Assembly: GCA_027574665.1 (NCBI GenBank)
Contig: CM050648.1
Span: forward strand, 43,247,700-43,311,699
Direction: 5' to 3'
Origin: Rhynochetos jubatus
Lineage: Eukaryota > Chordata > Aves > Eurypygiformes > Rhynochetidae
DNA length: 64,000 nt
Shown: piece after piece, positions 37,096-49,000 of the stretch
Layout of the letters: each line of letters begins with the position of its first letter
Numbering within the stretch: the stretch's first letter is position 1
Translations under genes and position numbers: made by a program
The notes under the pieces: generated by a model
What the model saw: the letters and a program-made list of their open reading frames with translations, nothing else
The model's database searches: none
What the model was told of the DNA's origin: nothing

Positions 37096-39694
37096 AATAA
37101 AGGCAGTGGGAAGCCTGGGTCTTCTAGCATTTTCTTCAGATGAAAGCTAGCTGGTTGTATTGCTGCTCTACTCTTCTTCTCTTTTTAAATAGAGAATGGT
37201 ATCTCTTGCAGAGCAGGTGTAGGCTTCAGGCTAGCGCTAGTCTTGCCTCTGTGGTTTTGGGGTGTATAGTTTTTTAAACGGTATGAGACAGATAAACACT
37301 ATGGCACCCATCGCATGAACAAAAGCATTCCAAAGGTAGATCTTTCTCATTTATTAAAAGCTTTTCTTCCTGTTAAGTTTTCTGGGAACTTACTTAAAGT
37401 AATCATATGCCTTTTTGTGCAGCAATTTCTGCCAAAAGTATTAGAGCATTTGATGTCAGGGAGACACCTGAAATAAATGAAGTTGAAAATCCAGAAGCAT
37501 CAAAGTAAGAAGCTGCTACGTAGACATGTTTGTGTTCTGGTCTGTAAGTAGTCTGAAAAGTCAAAGTGTATCAAACATTGCATACAGCAAGCTCCTTTCA
37601 CACATCACAGAAGAAGGCAGAACACTACAGCAAGGTGGAGCTAATACCCTGGCAGAACAGTTTTGTTTCTCCATAGGGTCTACCTGTGCCCTCACAGAAA
37701 GCAAAAACTGCAGTAAATGGAACTTACTTCACCCTAAACCTAGGAAACAAGTATCTGGGTATGGTGTATTTCTCTAAACAGTAATTTAGAGATGGGCATC
37801 ATTCTGCATAATAACCAAGTAAGATAAGAATATTCTGGAGTGGTAGTCATCTCACATATTGTAAAAACTTATTTCTTATTTGTTTGTCTTGTACAGTAGG
37901 AGTTCCTAAAATAATAACAACCCTAAGATTTCTGTCTTAAAGATGGACACTAGCTGGTGACCACATCTAATCTGGACTAGAAGACCCATCAGATTTCAGG
38001 GAGTATGGCAGTCCTGCAGAACTGTGCAGTTGTGCAGACATTTCTACATTAGGAATTTAGCCTTCTGTGCAACAGGCTGGCTCCTGACAATGTATCTGTA
38101 AAGGAAGACGTCAGACCCCCTTAGCTTGATTAGTAAATCTACACCTCTTCTGAAGCTAGAGACTAATTAGAGATTTTTTTACTAGTTATGAGGCACTTGA
38201 TTTCAATTTTTTAAAACAAAACAAAACCCATAACATTTTCAAAGCAAAAACTATTTGAAAAATATCTTGTTTAGGATTTTGCAGCCTCAAGCATAGAGCT
38301 GCAGTGTCTTACAGAGCAGAGCAGGTATCATTGGGATGTCATCAGATCCTCTGTTAATGTTCTTGGTTTGTATGTGGAAGTAACCTGGTTTATGCCGAGA
38401 TTTTGCAAATCCCACTGCAACAATGTGCATTTTTAGTAACCGCCTGCAAACTAATAGTAATGATAATTTTGGTAAGCAGGAATTTTTAAACTGAAAAATA
38501 ATTACCAAATAATTGAAAAACCTTGACATTCTACACACACCCCTCATACACCTGAGCGTTGCCATTCAGCACATTGTGAAAAATGATTTATTCTTAGTTT
38601 CTTGAGCCTAATGGAGAGCGAAGTATTTGGGGTTTTTCCCCAAAGAACAGTACTTACCAGATAATTTACACTTTTGCCTCAAAGTAAATCTCATAAAAAT
38701 ACCTGTATGATGAAAGGAGCAGGTATCCATGGTGACCAGTAATTTACCATCTTTCGTTCTCTATTCAAAGAGAATATTTGTTGTCTATTCAAAGACTAAA
38801 ATAATGACTCACTATTTTGTCTAATGGCTAGTTTTTTAACAAGACAAGATAAACGGCAAAATATCAGAACTGAGTTATAATATAGTGGCTAAAGGTATTT
38901 AAACTAATCTGGCCAACCACCGTCTTCAGTGGAATCACCTTATCGATAACATTATTTAATTCTAAATAAAAACAAGATATTGTAAGATATTGTATAGGGA
39001 GAGGCAAGTTCCCTGCGCCTTTATTTGAAATTAGTCAAGACTGAGTCTTAGAATAGGCACAGGATCAAGAAATATCTACATGAACATCTGCAGTTTTCTC
39101 TCTTTTGTTGTAGAGGTGGTTGCAAATTTTGCTGATGACAGAGCTGAATTTTTTCAAGTTCATGTTAATATTGTCATCCTAGTGAAATTATATTAATGCA
39201 AAAATTATTTGACACATCTGGTTTTCTCATTTTCTTACTATAATTCTTATTTATATTTTTAACACTCGCATGCAGTTTAAAGAGACAGACAAAATGTTCA
39301 GCAGCTGAAACTTGGATGGCTTTCCTCCATGTTGTACTAATATGTACAGAGAACTCCTTAGGTATGATTAGTAAAATAAAACAGAAATAAAGAAAAACCT
39401 TTTTCACTGAAGAAATGTAAACCCTGGAAGAAATTGCTGAGGGTTGAAAGAACTTCCCACTTAAGACTTTGCACAAACACTGAAACTTTCTGAATTACAT
39501 GTCATGGTTAGACTGTAACAGATCCATGAGTTACTCTGTTTCCTGAGCTTTGACAAAGAATCATCTGAACACCATATACTGACTGGATTTGTATGAGTTG
39601 TTCACTTGCCCACCTCTCCTAATCAAGAAGCTAGTCCTCTAGTTTCTAGCTAGAAAATCCACCTAGAGCTTGTTTCTAGCTAGCTGTTTCCTAG

Positions 39695-39780
39695 CATCTG
39701 ATGGCCATGGTTGAGACAGGTTACCAAGCTGAATGGACCTCTGGCCTGACCTAAACCCAGCTGCTCTTACGCTCTTTAAT
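39695..39780 (+). repeat. Ancient CR1/L3-type LINE 3' end remnant
   Basis: The order CAGGTTACCAAGCTGAATGG, ACCTCTGGCCTGACC and GCTCTTACGCTCTT follows the 3' end common to old amniote CR1/L3 elements ('gctagatggaccttggtctgaccc...gttcttatgttctt'). It is strongly diverged. Assignment is from remembered consensus and needs a repeat search. Confidence 0.5.
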
Positions 39781-42700
39781 CCTTAAATATTCAGCTATGA
39801 AAATGAACAGAGATTCAGCAAATCAGTGGAGATGAGGTATTCTGCAGAACTGTATGACCATATTCATAATTTATTCATTAATCATACATTAATATTTAAC
39901 TATTGGTTCATGGCATTAAGGTCCAAAAGGCTCGTTGGAAGTTGTAAAGTTTATGTGCTTTTAAGGAAATGGGAACTTCGACCTTTTACATTTTCTCACT
40001 CATTATGTATAAAGATGACCCTTGGACTTCTGATGAGCCGTTACAGTCAAGAGATGTAAGGTCTGCGAGGGGTTTGCTGTGCTTGGCATGTGCTAGACTG
40101 GACATTGAAAAAGAGAAGATTTGGTGAGGGCAGAAAATTGTTGCTTTAGCAACTGGAAAAAAAGTTTGGCTTTAAAAGATATAATGGGCTTTTGTAACAT
40201 TTTAAGTATTTTATTAGCTTCCTGTCATCTGTAAAGTATTGTATTTCCACTCTGTACCCACAGTATGGTTTGAATCTCTGTTGTGTCTTATCCTTACTTG
40301 AAGGAGCAAATTTTACTATAGTTCTTTGTATAAATTACTGCATAATCATAATGCCTGCATACAACTGAGAATAAGACACAGCTTAGAATCTGAGCAAAGT
40401 ATTTTATACTACAACTTTGAAGAATTTTTAAAAAAGGAACTTAGAAAAGACTTTTTTTATTATTATTATTATTACAAAAACAAGAGACCAGTGTTGATAG
40501 CAGTTGATAAGAATTTGACACTTTTGTATCAGTGGATGTAGAGAAAATAAAGTTATAGGATCTAGCTTTTGATATTCTTTTCTTCCAGCATTACAGAAAA
40601 TGCTACAGTGGAATAGGACAGGTGCAAATAGAAACTAAAATATACTTTTATTTGATTTATTAATCTAGAATTTAAAGAAAATTTTCTGTAAACTGAAAAT
40701 GAAAAAGTGAGGATCAAATACTACTGCTCCTGACAGAGACTAGAAATAGGACTGTGTGTTTGAGTGCTATTAGTCTTGCCATTTGACCACTTCAATGTAA
40801 TCAGTCTTCTAAGTACAAAAGGTAGATCACTGGGAAGCAAAGATTGCTAAGTCTGGCTAGCGACTCTTAATTCAATGTCTGCTTTTAGATAAATGGGGCT
40901 ATTAGAACTTGACAAATTTGTCACCACACAGATGTAGGTTTCTAGCAAGTTATACCTGGTAAATGTAGCCCTTTCAAATCGATTTTCAAACAAAATGAAT
41001 GCTTTTCAAAACTCCAAAACCAATATAAAAAGGTAGGATATGGATCTGCAAAAATCCATACACCAGCCTTTTAGCACAGAATCTCCTGCTTACTTTTTTT
41101 CAGCCTTTTGTTATGGGACACTTCAGCCTGGTTTTGATTACAAGTAATTTACTTTCCCTTTCATTCCATCTGTGCAGCAAATGAATGGTCCTCTGAAGAT
41201 TTTCATTTGCTCTACAGTGAAGTATTTTGCAGATATTCTCATTTTCTCCCCATAACTCTCAATTAACTTTTCATAGAGAAGACGTGATGCTGGAGATGTC
41301 CAGAGAGGCAGCCTGGTAATAATGGTTCTTCAGACTTTCAACTTTTTCCCTATCAAAGTGATACACTTTAGTATAATTATAAATTATTTTCCAAAATATC
41401 ATTTGTCACAATTGTGTCTCTTAGGCATTACTTATAGTTGGATTTTACTCAAAGTAGGTGAAAAGGAAGGAAAGCAATACTTTGCTTGAAGATTCTTTGT
41501 AGGGCCCACAGCTCCTTCGCAGGTTGTAAATTATCAGTACTATTATGGAGCCACGTGGGAAACTAAACCCTTCTCACCAAGCATATGCCGTCAAAGAACA
41601 ATTGCTCAGCACTAAATAGTGGATAGTAAATAGTTAAAGTGGAAACCTGGAGAATAGCAAGGAGTTTAAAAGTCAGTTACACAAATACTTCTATGGATAA
41701 AAATGAAGGCTGTCTTCTCCTTTCAGGCTGTTGTGCTGTGATAGGGACTGAAGCCAAGAGACCTTTGTACAAGGTCTCAACACTTCAGTTTGGTTTGTCT
41801 TTTCCAGTCGTGCAATATGGCCAGAATCCAAACAGCAGCATCCAGGGGCGGGGTTGCTGGAGGAAATTTATGTTCCACACCATTACCTGCACACTGATGC
41901 ATTGGCTTGGTATTCGAGTCATGCTGGAGCTGGCTCCAGGCTGCTTTGGGTGACAGTTTCAACAGCTTACTCATCCTTCCTTTCCCTCCTGATGTCCTGC
42001 AGCATGTAGGTTGTATTAAAGTCACTGGAAGGCTTTTCCCCAAAAGCACTGTTGATGGTGAAAAAAATATAAAACTTTTTATCTGGGAGGATGGGGAGAA
42101 TATTGGGATGTTTATAGTGAAAGGATGGCATATTTTTGTCCTCAGGCCTCAAAATCAGAATAATAAGACAGTGACTCATTTTTAGAACAACAGCTTGCCA
42201 GATCTATCCTTCCTATTGTTGAAACAAAATACTGTTTTGTTATCTGATTAAGTCCAAAAAATAAAAAAAAATCTTGCCAGAAAGTAATATTAGTTTATCA
42301 CACTGAATGTCAGAGCTTTAGGAGAGTGGAAATATGTCTCTTCCTTTAATCAAGGAGCTGAACTTGACACTGAAGAATTGCTCTGAGCATTGTGGGAAGG
42401 CCAATAGCAAGTGTATCCTAGCAGAAGGATACTGAATTCTTCCTTCAGTTTCAACATTAAGTGCCTAAGTGTATTGTTGGTAGAGCATCCTGTTGTAGCT
42501 GGGCAAGAGTAGTACCCTGGTACTTGTAAGGGAGTAGAGGAGACTGGAGGTCCGGATTTTCTACAGAGTTGTCTTAACTCATGGTGACTGCAGGTGGAGT
42601 CAGTAAGTATGGCTAGTTTGGTAGGACTTGCAGCCAACCTGGTGCTGGGAAGCCCCGTATATTAAACCGTTCAATGCCATTTACACCTGCAGTTTTTAAG

Positions 42701-45102
42701 CTGAAATATTTCACTGACATCTTCCTGGAGGTCCCGAATTTTCAGTTATCTCACCGAGTACCCATCATCAGAGCCGGCTTTCGTCTGAACATGAACACTG
42801 CTGTTCTCTATGGATCACCTGGGTTTCTGTATCTAAGCTTTTCAGGATAAAGTAGCTGCAATTTTTTAAGATGTGGCCTGAATATAACATCATTATTCAC
42901 TATAATGATCCATATTAATCTATTACTACATTTATGTTTATTTCTAATCTATATTTCTTTCTGTTGTCGACCTTTATATTTACAATTTTTATTTGTATCA
43001 AAATGATGTTTCAAGGGACTTCCTGTGAAATAGAAGACCTCAGTGTGACTGGGGCTTTCATAGATTTTCTCAGACATTAGCTTTGGCATGGAACAATTAG
43101 TATAAACAGATTTTTTCAATATGACTTGTAGGAACAGGTTGTACTATGTGATTTGAGGGGAAAAAAACCCAAACCCCAAACCCCTAAAACAGAAGCCAAA
43201 GTAGTTCACAGCCTGAAATTAAAGCTTCTGGTGAAAACCATCACTGAGTAGAGCGCTGAGGTCTCGGACACTCTCCTCAGCTAATGTCAAAGTTTACTGT
43301 GATGCTGTCATCTCAGCACTTAGAGTCAGAGGCTGACATTAATGCTTTCAGAGACTAGCTCTGATTTTATTGCTTTGCTGAAGACATTAGTAATAGATAC
43401 CATACTGATGTAGGGCAAGAGTTCCAACTGAGTAACACCGAAGTTCAAAAATGGCAGGAATGAAGGGATGGAGTAAGAATTTTCCCATGACTTGATACTG
43501 ATTTTTTTCTTTCTTCAGCTGATGTCATTATGTTTAGCTCCCTGCTGCTTTCTTGATGATCAGATTAATAACTGTGACAACAGTTTCTAAAGACATCCTG
43601 TTGCCTCAGAATGAGACTGTACCAAGCTCTGTGTCTTATTTCTGGCTGATGAAGAATCTGAAGTAAATCAAAACTAATTTTCTGAAGGCCAAGAAACTTC
43701 TATACTTCATGATTGCTTTCTTCTGCTTTATGCAGAAAGACTTATTCCAAAGAAGCAGGTAGGGAGAACCTTTAACTAAATGTCCATAATGAATGAAAAA
43801 GCTTTTCAGGATTGCAGGCAACGGTCGTCTTTACTGAGTTCTGCAGATCTAAGTTTTATCAATTTTACTTTGAATCTCAAGATTAAATTGAAACCTCAGC
43901 TGCATCTGGATCTATCAAACCGAAGGGTATACAGAGTCTTTGTTCAGTGGTTCAGCCAAGTGTGAGTACACAAAATTAATCCTGCTCTGCCCTCCCTGCT
44001 GACATCCTCGGTGCCTGCATCCGTGCAGGCCATTTGTTTATACTTTCAGGCAGATGTCAGATTGCAGCTATGAGTTCTGATGCTTGCAGAGGTGGCAAAC
44101 AAATATGATAACTTTGGAGTAATTGCAGCAGAGTTGATGTAACTGCATTCTTGAATAAGTCCATAGCCATCTCCTCCACCAAAGGAACACCTTCTTAAGC
44201 AATGCTGCCTTTTTTTTGAGGGTGGAGGATGCAGGGGACAAAATAGTGCCTAAGTAATAAGTACAGTATCTCTGACAAAACATGAATAGCCCTAGAGATT
44301 AAAATACTGAATTTAGTTTGAAGTCCTAGACTCTTTAAGGTGGTTTTTTTTTTTTTCTTTCCTGTGGGTTCTTTCATTCTGTTTTTATAGGGTCTGAAAG
44401 GTGTTCCCTATGGAATCATAAATTTCACTTTTCTTGTAGACAAGCTTTGTTTGCAAGAAAGACTGCTGGTTAATAACCTTATTGTTAAATGGTATCAATA
44501 TTTTAAAGCTGCTTGCTTGCTATGGCTGCTTTGGAGACTTTCCTAATCTTTTTGGTGATGAAGTGACGTAAACCACTTCACTTTCCATCATTCCTATACT
44601 GGTATTTTAAGATTGAGGGTGATTGCTAAGAAATAGGAAGTTGTAGTTTTGATTTTGCAGTCCTAGTTTTTTCCACTTACTTCTGCAGAGATTTACTCCA
44701 TCATTTTAGAAGTTCTTATACAAAGTTCTGAAACTGCATTGACAAGGTTTCTAACAAGGTTTCTAACAAGGTTAAAAAAAATAAAGATCCTTTTATCAAT
44801 ACTAAAGCTCTTCAGAATCCTTAGCCTGTCTCAGCAATCAGAAACCTGCTCAGCAATGCTGCTGCTACTCTATACAAGAAAAGTTTTTTGCTTATAAAAG
44901 AATTCCAAAATATATACTCCTCAAATGTCCAAGTGAGGCATAAGGATTAAGAAGCCCATTTCCATTAAGGCTTTGTGCTACATTTAGATGACAATCCCTA
45001 TAACATTTTCCATCCTTTTGAAATGCCAGACAATGGCTTCAATAATTTTTCATTTCATGAGCTTTCTCATTCCTCATAATGTAAAAAATCCATCTAGCAG
45101 GA
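39781..45102. other. Intergenic DNA, no gene recognised
   Basis: It contains a (TTA)n patch near 40458-40474 and a 12-base tandem repeat at 44743-44773. Short frames such as 41639-41953 (plus) and 42637-42350 (minus) lack any recognisable domain. Confidence 0.65.
44743..44773 (+). repeat. Tandem repeat CAAGGTTTCTAA, 2.6 copies
   Basis: Two full copies and a partial third with no mismatches, a sign of recent slippage. Confidence 0.92.
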
Positions 45103-46081
45103 TGTGATGGGTTGACCATGGCTGGATGCCAGGCAGTCACCAAAAGCTGCTCTGTCACTCCCCTCCTTAGCTGGGCAGGGGAGAGAAAATACAATTAAAG
45201 GTTCACAGGTGGAGATAAGGACAGGGAGGGATCACTAAGCAATTACCATCATGGGTAGAACAGACTCAACTTTGGAAAAATTACTTCATCACCAATCAAA
45301 ACAGAGTAAAAGAGAACTCAAATGAAATTTTAAAACACCTTCCCCCCACCCCTCCCTTCTTCCTAGGTTCAGCTTTGTTCCCAGTTTCTCTACCTCCTCT
45401 CCCCAAGCAGCACAGGGGGATGGGGAATGGGAGTTGTGGTCAGTCCATCACATGTTGTCTCTGGCAATCCTTCCTCCTCAGAGGGAGGGATCCTCACACT
45501 CTGCCCCTGCTCCAACATGAGTCCTTCCCACAGGTGTAGTTTTCTCTCCAACTACTCCAGCGTGGGTCCATTCTGTGGGGTGCAGTCCTTCAGAAGCAGC
45601 CTGCTCCAGCGTGGACTTCCCACGGGTTCACAGCCTCCTCCAGGCACAGCTGCCTGCTCCAGTGTGGAGTCGTCCCCGGGCTGCAGGTGGGTCTCTGCTC
45701 CCCTGTGACCTCCCATGGCTGCAGGGGCACAGCCTGCCCTCTCACCATGGGCTGCAGGGGAACCTCTGTTCTGGCGCCTGGAGCACCTCCTTCTCTCCTT
45801 CTCCACTGCCCTTGGGGTCTGCAGAACTGTTTCTTTCACATCACACTCCCTCTCTACTGCAATTTTATTTTACTGGTTTTTATTCCCCCTCTTAAACACG
45901 TTATCCCAGAAGCACTACCATTGTCATTGATGGGATCGGCCTTGGCCAGTGGTGGGTCCGTCTTGGAGATGGCTGGCATTGCTTCTGCTGGACACAGGGG
46001 AGGCTTCCAGAAGTGTTTTACAGAAGCTACCCCTGTAGCCGCCCCTGCTACCAAAACCTTGCCACGCAAAACCAATATACA
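45103..46081 (+). mobile_element. Solo LTR, avian ERV 'TGTGATGGGTTGACC' family
   Basis: It begins TGTGATGGGTTGACCATGGC and ends AAAACCAATATACA. It contains the family's GC-rich block with CTCCAGCGTGG units (about 45500-45710), the AGCACCTCCTTCTC segment, and the end block from GGCCTTGGCCAGTGG to ACCAAAACCTTGCCACGC. I saw no target duplication. The open frames within it (for example 45687-46109 plus and 45839-45552 minus) come from its high GC content and are not genes. No internal retroviral sequence flanks it. Confidence 0.88.
45505..45700 (+). repeat. Degenerate tandem units inside the LTR (CTCCAGCGTGG)
   Basis: CTCCAACATG, CTCCAGCGTGGG, CTCCAGCGTGGA and CTCCAGTGTGGA recur, each followed by a short block with CCCACGGG or similar. 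This is a minisatellite-like part of the LTR, known to vary in copy number between members of the family. Confidence 0.75.
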
Positions 46082-49000
46082 GGGTTATTACATTTCCCGT
46101 ATATCTTGAAGGCCTCAGAAACTAAATCACTAGAGTAGCTGCTGTGACAGCGCATCCCTCACATAAAGCCATGATTCCTGAGATACTAACTGAAATACCA
46201 GTCAGAACTCTGGAGGTTTGTAAGGTCTGTTTCATTATGTCTGTGATTCTCTTTCTCTGCCTTAGCTGCATTCAGTCTGGAGTCAAACCAAGCCTGAAGC
46301 AAACTCTGCAGTGTAGACCTCCAGACTGAGTGGAGCTTTGAAGCATAGCAAAGGGATCTTACATCAAAGGAGCCTCAAAACTCATTTCTTGGGAAATTAT
46401 TTCTCAGAATGAATGAGAAGGTTGTGTCAGATGGCACAAAAAGACAAATGACGCTGTACCAATTCAAAGGCTGTCAGGGACCACATACACGTTCTTTATT
46501 ACCTTCACAGAGCTAGGGCTGGAGGGTGACTAGGTGATACAAATTCTGTGTGCCAAAAAGAACATGAAGTTGTTTGAGTAACTTGAAAGATTCTACCACA
46601 GAACTAACGCGCTTTGCTGCAGAAGCACACTCAGTGCAGCCCAACTCCTAATGGGAATCCAGTGCACTAGAGCTAGAATGGTGAAACACCTCACAACTAG
46701 TTTGGGCAGAAGATTTGGGCACAGATGTAATCCTGGCCCACGCTACTTGCTGAGGTAGATGTGGCCCGTGTTTACTCAGGATAAGATTTAATACAAACTG
46801 GCTAGGTGGGTTGGAATAAGAGCAAATCTGTTTGGAGAGTGGTTCGGAGGAGTCTTTCAAAATACGCTTTGGAATGATTTTAGACAGGTCTGTTAGCTAC
46901 ACTTTCAGAGGACTTGATGCAAGTTGACTTACTAAGTGCTTTATTTCTCCAGAGAACTCCCTCTGGAGAGTCGTTTGGATTAGACAACTCTCCATTTCTG
47001 CCTTTTCTTACTGAGGAATGTGAGGATAGGGAGGCACACTGTATGCCTCCTGCCATCATGATTTCACTGTACCTGTGTGCCTCTGCCCTGTGAGGAGACA
47101 AAGATAAAGGCAACCCTGGAGAGCTAGGACAAGCTAACATCAGGATTTTAGCCTGAGTTTTCATAAAGTCTCTGTCCCATAATGTTGCTTTTGAAATAGC
47201 TGTTCTTATAACTCAGCTTCTTAAGTGGCAACAACAACATCAGTATAGCAATAGCAACCAATTAATAGAGGCAGAATAATGAGTACCAGCTTTATTATCC
47301 TGATTAGAAGTTGGCTTCTGAGTTCTGCTTCTGGTGCTGGGAGAGAATTTCCCTTCATCTGAACAAATTACCAAATGATTCAGTATTGATTTTGCCCCTC
47401 TTTTTCTTCCCCCACATAGGAGAAGGCACACATTTCAGAAGTGTGAGCTTTTCATTTTCCTGTTGCATAAGCCATCCGTTAGGGCAATCAGTCATGGGTC
47501 TGAGCCTCAGAGAAGGGCCATATCAAATGAGAAGGATTATTTCCAGGAGAAGTAAGTGTAATGATATTTTTGAAGGCTTAATCAAACACATTTGAAGGGA
47601 AAGAGTTCAGAAGAGTTTTTTCAGATGAGGGAGAAATGGAAAAAAATATCTGGAGTACCCAAAATACTGTTCTTAATCTTTATGAAGGAAGGTTTTGAGA
47701 GCTTTTTCTTGGGTTGTGAGCAGAAGAAATGGTTTAAAAAGAGATCTGTCATAAAGAAGCCATCACATTCTGCACTTTGTGACAGTGTACAGATAAGGAC
47801 CCAGATAAGGACATACATAGCCATTAAAAATAGAAATGCAGAAGGATTTAGAGATAAACACCATTTTGTAGGAAAGGTGATCTGTTTCACCACTTTGAAC
47901 AATGGTCTCCACCTTTTGTCTCCTTCACTGACATTCCATGTACTTTGTTACAGACAGGCGAGAGGTATGCTGCAGCTCCATCAGCCTATATCATCTTCAG
48001 ATATTTTCAGGCAGTGTTTACATTTGTTGCTGTAATACTCTGTCACCTAAGTAAAACAATGAAGCTCTCATTCTGCCTGTACTATGCCTAGAAGTAGAGA
48101 TGGTTTCAGCCCCAGAAAATTTCTTTTTTTTTTATGTTCAAAGCATTTACTAGGAAAAAGGAAATATTCTGAAGATATTCTTATAGATGTTTTTCTAACT
48201 TTGTCTATTCACTCACACATTTGCTGCTATTGAAGATACTAATTGAAATCAGTCCTATCTTACAGCTTACCTGCACAGAAACCAGCTAATTCAATAGATT
48301 TTCTCAAATCCTAATGGCCTTGATTTAAGGACTCAATCTAATGAAATGCAATTAAACCACCATTGAGATCATGACTGGACGCGAGTGTCAGGGTGTTCAT
48401 CAGTCAAAAGGTGGCTTGGTCAAACTAAAGTTTGAAGTTTAATACCAAAATATATGCAACAGAGTGATATCCACGTTCATGTAACTTCCATATTGCCACC
48501 TAAAGGGAGAGGAAGCTTTGCCTTCGGAACAAAGCGATGAGAAGTACAGGCCACTCTTAACCATGAATGGCCATGGTTTCCATCCTCCATTCAAATATAG
48601 TAAGTCACTTAAGACTTCAAACTGACATTCAGATCAGTTATACGAGCTTCAGGTTCTGTACTGCCTGAATCACACGCCATTTATTATGGATTTTTTTACC
48701 AGTGGAATGACGTAACATTTTTTGCCATATTACTAGGAAGAAATATTTTTCTTTAGAAAATCTGTCAAGCTTACTTCAGTCGGTTACAATGCTTCTCACA
48801 AGTGTTTCCATAATTTCAGGTATGAGCATGCCCCATGGAATCACTGCCTACTGCAGCAAACAAGCTACTGCTGTAATTTGTTGTGACCAGCTCAGTGACG
48901 GGTCTGTGCCTACTCTGCTGAAATGCTGCATCCTTTCACCATTGCAGTTTTAATGGAGATAGCAAGTATTTAGTGGAAAGCAGGAGCCTAGCTGTTGAAA

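Larger units (their letters stand above)
34655..39694. other. Intergenic DNA, no gene recognised
   Basis: It contains two further C-rich tracts (35938-35971 and 37078-37095). No exon, RNA gene or named mobile element could be supported. Confidence 0.65.

Noticed and set aside
43162..43190. Interstitial telomere-like repeat (AAACCCC/AACCCCTAA)
   Set aside because: Only about three or four irregular units, none an exact run of the vertebrate CCCTAA repeat.
45687..46109. 140-codon frame in the 45-46 kb element
   Set aside because: It is entirely inside a recognised LTR and its sequence is non-coding in that family.
47592..48035. 147-codon plus-strand open frame
   Set aside because: No recognisable domain, low complexity and lysine-rich, in AT-rich DNA with no splice or promoter context; length is compatible with chance in 64 kb.
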